Program-made: the position numbers and the translations under genes
NCBI GenBank assembly: GCA_937884915.1
Contig: CALAAN010000044.1
Coordinates: forward strand, 1-5,837
Source: an uncultured Oscillibacter sp.
Lineage (GTDB): Bacteria; Bacillota; Clostridia; Oscillospirales; Oscillospiraceae
Direction: 5' to 3'
DNA length: 5,837 bases
Part shown: positions 1-5,594 of the stretch, piece by piece
How the letters are laid out: every line of letters starts with the position of its first letter
Numbering within the stretch: position 1 is the stretch's first letter
The notes under the pieces: generated by a model
Databases searched by the model: none
What the model was told of the DNA's origin: nothing
What the model saw: the letters and a program-made list of their open reading frames with translations, nothing else

Positions 1-2710
1 CGAGCTTCGTCGCGCCGATGGCGGCATCCGCCTTCGTCACGTCCGAGGTCGTAGTGAAGCCCATGAGGTCCATCGCGGCGGTATCGTAGTTCCAGCCCGC
101 GCTCTGGCTGATCTGCGGGGTGTAGACAAAGCCCTTGCCGCTCTCGGCGGGTGTGCCGGAGACATAGACGGTCGGGGACTTGGTGATGATCTTCGCCTTC
201 ACGCTCGTCTTGTCGACGCCCGTGGCGGCGAGCAGGTACTTGCCCGCGACGGTCTGATAGTCGGCGTAGGAGCAGATGAAATCGCCCATGTAGTCGCCGG
301 AAGTCACCATGCCGACGGTCTTACCGGCCTTGAGAAGTTCGTTGACGGCGGCGGTGGAATCTTCGGAGGCGTTGGAGATGATGACGTCCTTATCCTTGTC
401 GCCGGTGAAGTAAGAGGTCAGGCCCTTGGTGTAGGCGAGGGCGTCGTCGTGATCCATCGCGTCGCCGCAGACGGCGGCGATGGTCTTGTAGGCGGCGGGC
501 TCGGCCACAGTGACCATGTCGAAGCCGCGCGTCTCGTTGAAGGACGTGATACCCTCGGAATAGAGGATCGTCCAGCCGTTGATGAGCGTGCCGTCATACA
601 GCGCGCCGTTGGCGACAGAGCGCTTGGCCTGATACATCGAGACGATCATCGTGCCCGCGGGGTAGGTAACGCCGTCGTAGGTGAATTCCTTCTCGGTCAC
701 GTTGACCTTGACGTCGTTTCTCGTGAGCCACTCCATCATGTCGGCCGCGGCCTGAAGGTTGGTCTGGTTCTTGCCGTCGAGCGGGATGATGTAGCACTCG
801 GGATAGAAGTTGCCGTTCTGGCCCGTGCCGTTGTACTCGGGACGGAAGACGTCCATCTCCGCGCCCTCAACGTCGTTCTGGTCGCACAGCCACTGGCCGA
901 CCAGCTCATACGCATCGGAGTTGAGGTTCTTCACGCCGCGCTGGAAGATGGTGACCTGAGATTCAAGGTAAGAGAGCTTTTCGGCGGCCACATACTCGGC
1001 CTGGCCGAAGATACCGTACTGGACGGCCTGCGCGGTCTCGTCGCAGTAGGCGGGCAGCTCAACGGTGTAGGACACGGTGCCGTGCAGCATGGCGAACTGC
1101 GGGGTATAGCTCGTAGACATGTCGTCCCACGGGTCTTCCCAGTAGGTCTCGGTGCCGTTTCCGGTGTAGCTCAAATAATCGCGCTGGGGGATGACATAGC
1201 TATTGTAGCCGTCGTTGTTGGCGACCGCGGCGATGCCGAGCGCTTCACCGCCGCCGATCAGGTGGTTGGCGAGCAGGTCGTATTCAAAGTTCGGCTCGTG
1301 CGGGGGATCGCAGGGCTCGCACTGGAACGCCTGCACGCGGCCGTGGAATTCGGCGAACGACATGGGGTTATACGTGCCGATGAGCTGCTGCATGTTGGCC
1401 ATTTCACTCGTGGTCTGGAAGGAGTTGTCGCGGTTCAAGTCATAGCCGACCGTGGAATGTCTCGTGAGGTAGGTACGGCCGTCGACGTTCTCCTCGGGAA
1501 CGAGGATGAAGAACACGTCGGAGAGCAGCTCGTCCTTGACGTTGACGCTCTTGCTTTCGACGGTGTAATACTTTTCAAGGTCGACCTTGCCGGACTTGCC
1601 GTTGTTGTCGACGGTCAGGTAACCCAGGTAGCTGGCCTTGTCCTTGACGAGGTCGGGGACAGCGACGCTGCCCTCCGCGCCGACAGGGCCCATCTCGGCC
1701 TTGAGCTCGGCCTCGCCCGCGGCGGTAAAGCCGGTGAGCGTCTTGTAGTCGATGGTCTTTTCGCTCGTGATCATCTTGGCAAAGTCAAGCACACCGTCGG
1801 TGGCGGCGACCTCGTTGGAGTGGATGTTGGAGTACATCACGGGAACGCGGACGTCGTCGAGCGCGCCGGACCTGATCTGCGCAAGCACGGCGTCGGGGTC
1901 GGTCTCGGCCTGCTCGGTCAGGGCGAGCCACTTGCTCACGCTCGCCTTGGAGTCGGCCACGATGAGATAGGGCATATCACGGCCCGCGGTGGACTGGCCC
2001 ATGGAGAATTCTTCCACATAGAGACCGTTCTTCGTGCCGTTCGCCACGATCGTATCGAGCTCCCTGTAGATCTCCCACATGGTGTTGAAGTTTTCATACG
2101 GCGTCACCTTGACGCTTGCGGAGCCGAGATCCTTGCCGCTGTTTTTGGCAAGGAGGTCAAAGTAGCCGCACAGGTCGATGTAGTAGCCGCCGTTGGTGTG
2201 GGGCACGCTGTAGTCGACGCTGACCGCGCCGGTTCTGCGGTTGGTGGAGTAGAAGTAGTTGTTCACATGGAAGCTCACGTCGAGGACGGTCTTGCCGTTT
2301 TTCTCGCTCGCGGTGAGCTTGATGTTCGTGAACTGGTGCTCGTCGCCCTCGGTCATCCAATCGCTCAGCGGGCCGCCCGCGTAGAGGTTCGGATAAAGTT
2401 CTTCGTTCACATAGGGCTTGCTCTCGTCACGCTCAAGCGAGAGCGAGACGGTACCGGCGCTGACGGCTGCGGCGAGCGCATCCTTTGTCATGCCGGACAC
2501 GGGGATGGAGAGGGACACGTCCTCGCCGTCCTCATCGGTGACAAGGGTGATGGTTGCGTCGACCGAGAACTTTGTTCCCAGCAGCGCATCGTCCTTGGGG
2601 TTCATGTCCTGGTAGCTGACGGCGAACGCGGAGGTCACCGCGAGCGAGAGCGTCAGCATCAGGGCCAGCAAGAGCGACAGGGCTTTTGCTGCATACGAAT
2701 GCTTTGTCAT
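1..2710 (-). CDS. Secreted M14-family zinc carboxypeptidase, 3' end outside window
   Basis: An open frame of 903 codons runs off the left edge, so the C-terminus is missing. The ATG at 2710 is chosen because AGGAGG (2718-2723) lies 7 bases upstream and a signal peptide starts at once: K3, K9, a Leu/Ala-rich core at about 10-27, and a likely cleavage after A28-F29-A30. The protein is therefore exported. The M14 metallopeptidase core covers about 225-580. It has a G-x-S-x-x-G-R entry motif, zinc ligands H297 and E300 (HSNE), the substrate-binding segments N408-V-D-G-R412 and D-L-N426-R427, third zinc ligand H456 (EFHGR) and catalytic E551 (TVELP). All expected residues are present, so it should be active, removing C-terminal residues from peptides or cell-wall peptides. 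Compared with carboxypeptidase A, the stretch between E300 and R427 is longer by about 50 residues. A further region (about 630-900), as found in long bacterial M14 proteins, follows. Family assignment is firm; the substrate is unknown. Confidence 0.93.
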   Translation of the reverse strand, partial: MTKHSYAAKALSLLLALMLTLSLAVTSAFAVSYQDMNPKDDALLGTKFSVDATITLVTDEDGEDVSLSIPVSGMTKDALAAAVSAGTVSLSLERDESKPYVNEELYPNLYAGGPLSDWMTEGDEHQFTNIKLTASEKNGKTVLDVSFHVNNYFYSTNRRTGAVSVDYSVPHTNGGYYIDLCGYFDLLAKNSGKDLGSASVKVTPYENFNTMWEIYRELDTIVANGTKNGLYVEEFSMGQSTAGRDMPYLIVADSKASVSKWLALTEQAETDPDAVLAQIRSGALDDVRVPVMYSNIHSNEVAATDGVLDFAKMITSEKTIDYKTLTGFTAAGEAELKAEMGPVGAEGSVAVPDLVKDKASYLGYLTVDNNGKSGKVDLEKYYTVESKSVNVKDELLSDVFFILVPEENVDGRTYLTRHSTVGYDLNRDNSFQTTSEMANMQQLIGTYNPMSFAEFHGRVQAFQCEPCDPPHEPNFEYDLLANHLIGGGEALGIAAVANNDGYNSYVIPQRDYLSYTGNGTETYWEDPWDDMSTSYTPQFAMLHGTVSYTVELPAYCDETAQAVQYGIFGQAEYVAAEKLSYLESQVTIFQRGVKNLNSDAYELVGQWLCDQNDVEGAEMDVFRPEYNGTGQNGNFYPECYIIPLDGKNQTNLQAAADMMEWLTRNDVKVNVTEKEFTYDGVTYPAGTMIVSMYQAKRSVANGALYDGTLINGWTILYSEGITSFNETRGFDMVTVAEPAAYKTIAAVCGDAMDHDDALAYTKGLTSYFTGDKDKDVIISNASEDSTAAVNELLKAGKTVGMVTSGDYMGDFICSYADYQTVAGKYLLAATGVDKTSVKAKIITKSPTVYVSGTPAESGKGFVYTPQISQSAGWNYDTAAMDLMGFTTTSDVTKADAAIGATKL

Positions 2711-2732
2711 ATTTCTTCCTCCTGCATCAAGT

Positions 2733-2756
2733 TTTGCCGCACAACACCGCGGCAAA
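2733..2756 (-). promoter_or_regulatory. Perfect 8-bp inverted repeat in the carboxypeptidase leader
   Basis: The arms TTTGCCGC (2733-2740) and GCGGCAAA (2749-2756) are exact reverse complements around an 8-base spacer. The repeat lies just downstream of the predicted start of transcription (about +9 to +32) and about 10 bases before the ribosome binding site at 2718-2723. It could be an operator for a dimeric repressor blocking elongation, or an mRNA hairpin affecting stability or translation. It has no T-run after it, so it is not an ordinary terminator. The function is inferred from position only. Confidence 0.5.
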
Positions 2757-2770
2757 GTGATATTGCATAC

Positions 2771-2799
2771 AGTGTATCTCAATAAAAATGACAAGTCAA
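2771..2799 (-). promoter_or_regulatory. Sigma-A type promoter of the M14 carboxypeptidase gene
   Basis: Read on the minus strand, TTGACT (2799-2794, 5 of 6 to consensus) and TACACT (2776-2771, 4 of 6) are separated by exactly 17 bases. The sequence upstream of the -35 box (about 2800-2830) is very AT-rich and could act as an UP element. Transcription would start near 2764, giving a leader of about 54 bases before the ATG at 2710. Confidence 0.72.
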
Positions 2800-2891
2800 C
2801 TGTTTATTTGGATAAAAATATTCAAAGTTATTGCTTGGATAGAATATTTTTTCATATCTTTTAGACAGTTCAGCAATTTCGAACGCAAAAG

Positions 2892-2913
2892 TACCGGTTT
2901 TCTTACCGTTTTC
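2892..2913. repeat. Tandem near-repeat with 12-base period
   Basis: TACCGGTTTTC (2892-2902) is followed by TACCGTTTTC (2904-2913); the copies differ by one G. They sit about 50-70 bases upstream of the -35 box of the HAD-like gene. The period is close to one helical turn, so two protein monomers could bind the same face of the DNA, but the match is short and may be chance. Confidence 0.3.
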
Positions 2914-2952
2914 AGCGCGAACAAGTGGTGGTTTATGCGTTTTGTGCCGCTC

Positions 2953-2983
2953 CGCGCGGGATTGAAAAATGATTTCCCGCGCG
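2953..2983. repeat. 9-bp inverted repeat enclosing the -35 box, likely operator
   Basis: CGCGCGGGA (2953-2961) and TCCCGCGCG (2975-2983) are perfect reverse complements separated by 13 bases. The -35 hexamer starts right after the left arm and the right arm ends two bases before the -10 hexamer. A protein bound to both arms would cover the promoter, which is the arrangement of a typical repressor operator. The GC-rich arms stand out from the AT-rich surroundings. No regulator gene is visible in the window. Confidence 0.5.
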
Positions 2984-2990
2984 CTATAAT
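2962..2990 (+). promoter_or_regulatory. Near-consensus sigma-A promoter of the HAD-like gene
   Basis: TTGAAA (2962-2967, 5 of 6) and a perfect TATAAT (2985-2990) are spaced by 17 bases. Transcription should start near 2997, followed by a leader of about 34 bases that contains AGGAGG at 3017-3022, 8 bases before the ATG at 3031. Sequence-wise this is the strongest promoter in the window. It overlaps the inverted repeat at 2953-2983, so it is probably regulated. Confidence 0.8.
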
Positions 2991-3030
2991 GTAGAAAAAT
3001 ACAACCTTTCATACACAGGAGGAAACGGAT

Positions 3031-3483
3031 ATGCGGCTGCAAAGCGCAATTTTCACTCTCGAGGATACGCTCTTCACCCCAGACGGCGCGGCGCGCGAGG
3101 GGCTCGACAAGGCGCTTGCGCTCTTTAAGATGGAGGGCGTGTGACTCGGCGTGGTGACGGCGCTGAGCGCGGACGAGGCGCAAAAGGCCCTTGAAAGGGC
3201 GGGGCTTTCGTCCTATTTCCGCTTCGTGCTGACGGAATCCGTCGCGCTCTGCAAGGTCGACAGCGGCACGATGTTCGAGCGCGCGATGAAGCGCCTGCAC
3301 TCGCAAAAGGATGACACGATCGTCTTTTCCGGCTCGCTTACGGCCATCCGGAACGCGAAGGACGCGGGCTTTCGCACCGTGGCGGTGCAGGGAAGCGCGG
3401 GCGCGGCAGACTGGGCCGCGATGAAAGAGCTTGCCTCGCAGAGCCTTGCGCAATACAGCGAGCTGCTGGCAGAAAATATGTGA
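3031..3483 (+). pseudogene. HAD-like protein gene interrupted by in-frame TGA
   Basis: One frame runs from the ATG at 3031 to TGA at 3481-3483, 150 codons, broken by a TGA at 3142-3144 (codon 38). Both halves read as one haloacid-dehalogenase-like fold. The motif I strand is IFTLEDTLF at 7-15, the motif II strand is LGVVTALS at 39-46, then K75 and a motif IV segment VFSGSLTAIRNAKDAGF at 98-114. The usual DxD nucleophile pair is T9 and E11, and the acidic pair of motif IV is S100-G101. The cap domain usual between motifs I and II is absent. Thr43 and K75 remain. Even the uninterrupted protein would therefore be expected to lack phosphatase activity. Promoter and ribosome binding site are excellent, suggesting a recent interruption, readthrough, or restart at GTG 3151. 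A GGAGGG at 3132-3137 precedes that GTG by 13 bases, rather far. Function unknown; fold assignment is fairly sure. Confidence 0.7.
3145..3167 (+). promoter_or_regulatory. mRNA hairpin immediately after the in-frame TGA
   Basis: Bases 3145-3152 can pair with 3160-3167 (eight pairs, two of them G-U) around a 7-base loop GGTGACG. The stem starts at the base after the TGA at 3142-3144 and covers the candidate restart codons GTG 3151 and GTG 3154. A ribosome terminating at the TGA would disturb it, so it could couple restart to translation of the first 37 codons. GC-rich coding DNA forms such hairpins often by chance, so the role is speculative. Confidence 0.3.
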
Positions 3484-3519
3484 ATTTTGGATAAAGCGGA
3501 AGAATTCGACGTTTTTCGG

Positions 3520-3547
3520 TTGCAGTTTTTCTCAACTGTGGTATAGT
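3520..3547 (+). promoter_or_regulatory. Extended -10 promoter of the diguanylate cyclase gene
   Basis: TATAGT (3542-3547, 5 of 6) is preceded directly by TGG, which fits an extended -10 element (TGnTATAAT). A weak -35 candidate, TTGCAG (3520-3525, 3 of 6), lies 16 bases upstream. The start would be near 3554, giving a leader of about 28 bases. No terminator is evident between the HAD-like gene and this promoter, so some readthrough from upstream is also possible. Confidence 0.6.
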
Positions 3548-3566
3548 ATCGATATAACTATCAGAA

Positions 3567-3573
3567 AGGAAGG
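3567..3573 (+). promoter_or_regulatory. Ribosome binding site that fixes the cyclase start
   Basis: AGGAAGG lies 8 bases before the ATG at 3582. An in-frame GTG at 3573 overlaps this site and has no binding site of its own, so the ATG is the start and the protein has 359 residues. Confidence 0.8.
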
Positions 3574-3581
3574 TGCGCGCC

Positions 3582-4661
3582 ATGTCAGATTTTTATTCGG
3601 CGGTCATCTTCCTTTCGGTCTTCATCATGGTCATCATGGACATGCTCGTGAGCAGCAATGATCTGATGGAGCATGGCAAAAAGCAGACGGCCTATACGAT
3701 TTCCGTACTAACGATCGCATGCATGATATCGGAATGGCTCGGCGTATGGATGGACGGGGCGGATGCCTCGCTCCGAACGCTGCACATACTCGCCAAGACC
3801 ATAGAGTTTTCCACAGCGCCTATTATCACTGTGCTATGCAGCGATTTGATGACGCCGCTCAAGCACAAAAAGGCCATCTACACGCTCATCTGCATTCATG
3901 CGGGGCTCGAGGTGCTGTCGGCCTTTTTCGGCTTCATCTTCTCGGTCGACGCGCAGAACGTTTACCATCACGAATCGTTCTACTGGGTCTACGTGCTTGC
4001 CTACTCCAGCGGCGTTCTGCTGTTCATCGGTCAGCTGATGAGCGAGAGCTCTCATCATTACGGCCTGTACCGGGTACTTATTATCATCCTGCCGGTTTTC
4101 TTTCTCTGCGGGCAGCTCCTTCAATACGTTGCCGGGGTGCGCATCTTGTGGGCTTGCTCGGCGGTCGATATTCTGATGGTCTACATTCTGTATTCCGAAC
4201 TCACACAGAGAATCGATCCACTGACTCATCTTCTGAACCGCCACAGCTACGAAAACCGCCTTTCCTCGCTGCGCGAGCACGCAGTCATCTACTACTTCGA
4301 CGTGGACGAGTTCAAGTCCATCAACGACACCTACGGTCACGTCGTGGGCGATAACGTGCTCGCCGAGGTCGGCGACACGATCTACGCGGCGTTCTCGAAG
4401 GCCGGCTACTGCTATCGCATCGGCGGCGACGAGTTCTGCGTCATCGCGCAGATCTCCGACATGACGGCGGAGAAGTACCTTTCGGGTTTTCTGCGCGAGC
4501 TGACCGTGCGGCGGGCGAAAAACAGGCATCTGCCGTATGTATCGGTCGGCTATGCGTGCTTTGACCCCGCGCGCAACAGCGTCGAGGACGTGATCGAGCG
4601 CGCCGATCAGATGATGTACTACTACAAGCGCAAGCTCAAAAAGGCGGAAGCCGTCAAATGA
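3582..4661 (+). CDS. Membrane-bound diguanylate cyclase (GGDEF domain)
   Basis: The 359-residue product should make cyclic di-GMP from two GTP. The first 205 residues are hydrophobic, with about six membrane segments (roughly 5-23, 36-56, 63-89, 97-121, 132-153, 164-205), and resemble no sensor family I can name. The GGDEF domain follows almost without linker. It has D212-P-L-T, metal ligand D240 in FDVDEF, N248 and D257 for guanine contact (INDTYGHVVGD), and the signature G281-G-D-E-F285. The spacing from D240 to G281 is 41 residues, as in PleD, and all catalytic residues are present. The RxxD inhibitory site expected at 272-275 reads SKAG, so product feedback through the classical I-site is probably missing. 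There is no EAL or HD-GYP partner domain. The N-terminal membrane part probably senses an unknown signal. The gene has its own promoter and converges on popT. Confidence 0.93.
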   Translation: MSDFYSAVIFLSVFIMVIMDMLVSSNDLMEHGKKQTAYTISVLTIACMISEWLGVWMDGADASLRTLHILAKTIEFSTAPIITVLCSDLMTPLKHKKAIYTLICIHAGLEVLSAFFGFIFSVDAQNVYHHESFYWVYVLAYSSGVLLFIGQLMSESSHHYGLYRVLIIILPVFFLCGQLLQYVAGVRILWACSAVDILMVYILYSELTQRIDPLTHLLNRHSYENRLSSLREHAVIYYFDVDEFKSINDTYGHVVGDNVLAEVGDTIYAAFSKAGYCYRIGGDEFCVIAQISDMTAEKYLSGFLRELTVRRAKNRHLPYVSVGYACFDPARNSVEDVIERADQMMYYYKRKLKKAEAVK

Positions 4662-4696
4662 AAAAACAAGCGGCACAGGCCATTGTGCCGCTTGTT
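4661..4696 (-). terminator. Shared hairpin terminator between convergent genes
   Basis: Bases 4665-4677 and 4684-4696 form a perfect 13-bp stem with a 6-base loop. On the minus strand the stem runs into a T-run provided by the A-run at 4661-4666, making a strong intrinsic terminator for popT. On the plus strand the hairpin lies 3 bases after the cyclase stop codon, but the following sequence (TCATTTCTG) is a weak T-tract, so termination there may be less efficient. The stem reaches base 4696, the last base of the popT stop codon. Confidence 0.88.
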
Positions 4697-5538
4697 CATT
4701 TCTGTATCGTTTCCGCTTCCTCCTGCGGGCGGATCCTGCTGCCAAAATACGCGAGCAGCGCGCCGATCACGGCGCACGCGACGCCCCAGATGAGCTCTGC
4801 TGTCGAGGCAAAGCCCGTCGGAATGATGATGAGCGTCGAGGCGAGCACGATACCGATGACGGCGTGATAGGCGATGGAGTAGTGCGTGTCGAAAAGCCTG
4901 CTCACGATGCGCGCGAACAGCGCCATTACACCGGCCATGCCGAGCGCCCACGGGACAAGCACCGTGAAATCGAGCTGCGCGATGCCGTCGATCAGCGGCG
5001 TGAGAAGTCCGACCGCCATCAGGATGGACGACGACGTCATCCCCGGGATGATGAAACTGAAGCCCCACAGCACGCCGCAGAAGAGAAAGCCCCAGAAGTT
5101 TGCGGGCATCTCGGCAAACGAGCTGAACTTGACGGCCATCAGCGCGCCGAACAGGGCGAGGAAGCTGACGATCAGCGAGATGTACGAGCCGTTGCCGCGC
5201 CCCTGCGTGCCCGCCTCATGCCAGAGCTCAGGGAGCGTGCCGAGGATGAGACCGATGAAGAGACACGTTGCGACGGTTTCCGACTGGTGGAACAGCGCGA
5301 GGATCGCGCTGCCGCCGCCCAAAAAGCCGATCGCCCAGCCGATGCCGACGGCGAGCAGCATCCGCCAGTAGCGCGCGAGCGCGCGCCCGGGATGCGTCAG
5401 AATCTCCATCGCCGGACGGTAAATGCCGAAGATGACGGCGAGCACACCGCCGGAGATGCCCGGCAGGATCGCGCCCGCGCCGATGATGATACCCTGCACG
5501 ATGCGCAGGGTGCCGTTTTTGATGCGGGAATTTTTCAT
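4696..5538 (-). CDS. popT: PopT (DUF368) undecaprenyl-phosphate translocase
   Basis: This 280-residue polytopic membrane protein belongs to the DUF368 family. Members in Vibrio cholerae and Staphylococcus aureus have been shown to return undecaprenyl phosphate, the lipid carrier for peptidoglycan and other wall polymers, to the cytoplasmic face of the membrane. The two halves carry the paired family signatures: A23-I-L-P26-G-I-S-G-G31 followed by FGIY in the first, and I164-P165-G-M-T-S-S-S-I-L in the second, consistent with an internal duplication. Hydrophobic stretches fill most of the chain, and the tail after about residue 268 is polar. The ATG at 5538 is preceded by AAAGG (5546-5550) at 7 bases. 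A longer frame to 5598 exists, but its extra 20 residues are polar and lack a binding site. The gene starts 56 bases after the dehydrogenase gene and may share its transcript. The length is normal for the family. Confidence 0.9.
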   Translation of the reverse strand: MKNSRIKNGTLRIVQGIIIGAGAILPGISGGVLAVIFGIYRPAMEILTHPGRALARYWRMLLAVGIGWAIGFLGGGSAILALFHQSETVATCLFIGLILGTLPELWHEAGTQGRGNGSYISLIVSFLALFGALMAVKFSSFAEMPANFWGFLFCGVLWGFSFIIPGMTSSSILMAVGLLTPLIDGIAQLDFTVLVPWALGMAGVMALFARIVSRLFDTHYSIAYHAVIGIVLASTLIIIPTGFASTAELIWGVACAVIGALLAYFGSRIRPQEEAETIQK

Positions 5539-5563
5539 ATTGCTGCCTTTTTCATGCCTTGCG

Positions 5564-5582
5564 CCCGCCGAAAAGCGGCGGG
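5564..5582. other. GC-rich hairpin between dehydrogenase gene and popT
   Basis: CCCGCCG (5564-5570) and CGGCGGG (5576-5582) form a perfect 7-bp stem with a 5-base loop. In the direction of transcription (minus strand) no T-run follows, so it is not a standard terminator. It could be an mRNA processing or stability element between two co-transcribed genes, or a weak attenuator. No convincing promoter for popT is visible in the 56-base gap. Confidence 0.35.
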
Positions 5583-5594
5583 GTGCAGAGCGGT

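Larger units (their letters stand above)
2711..3030. other. Divergent intergenic region with two promoters
   Basis: These 320 bases separate the leftward carboxypeptidase gene from the rightward HAD-like gene. The carboxypeptidase leader and promoter occupy 2711-2799 and the HAD-like promoter and leader occupy 2953-3030. The AT-rich middle (2800-2950) contrasts with the GC-rich coding DNA around it. I see no gene there: the short open frames on either strand lack ribosome binding sites and run through the promoters. Two AGGAGG sites, one per direction, mark the ends. Confidence 0.8.

Noticed and set aside
449..2785. A 778-codon open frame on the plus strand
   Set aside because: It lies opposite the M14 carboxypeptidase, whose translation has a signal peptide and every catalytic residue. 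The plus-strand product is a His/Val/Gly/Asp-rich sequence with no family motif and no ribosome binding site: a shadow of GC-rich codon use.
2788..2994. A 68-codon plus-strand open frame in the AT-rich intergenic region
   Set aside because: There is no ribosome binding site, and it runs through both the inverted repeat and the -35 and -10 boxes at 2953-2990; its hydrophobic aromatic-rich composition reflects AT-rich DNA.
3142..3167. Selenocysteine insertion at the TGA
   Set aside because: The hairpin loop is only 8 bases from the TGA, closer than known bacterial elements, HAD proteins are not a usual selenoprotein family, and no selenium genes are visible. Kept only as a weak alternative in the findings.
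2779..3453. A 224-codon minus-strand open frame over the HAD-like gene and intergenic region
   Set aside because: It overlaps the promoter and coding region of the HAD-like gene and the carboxypeptidase promoter, has no ribosome binding site, and resembles nothing recognisable.
3834..4745. A 303-codon minus-strand open frame opposite the cyclase
   Set aside because: It is complementary to the clear GGDEF coding frame, crosses the shared terminator, and shows no domain motif.
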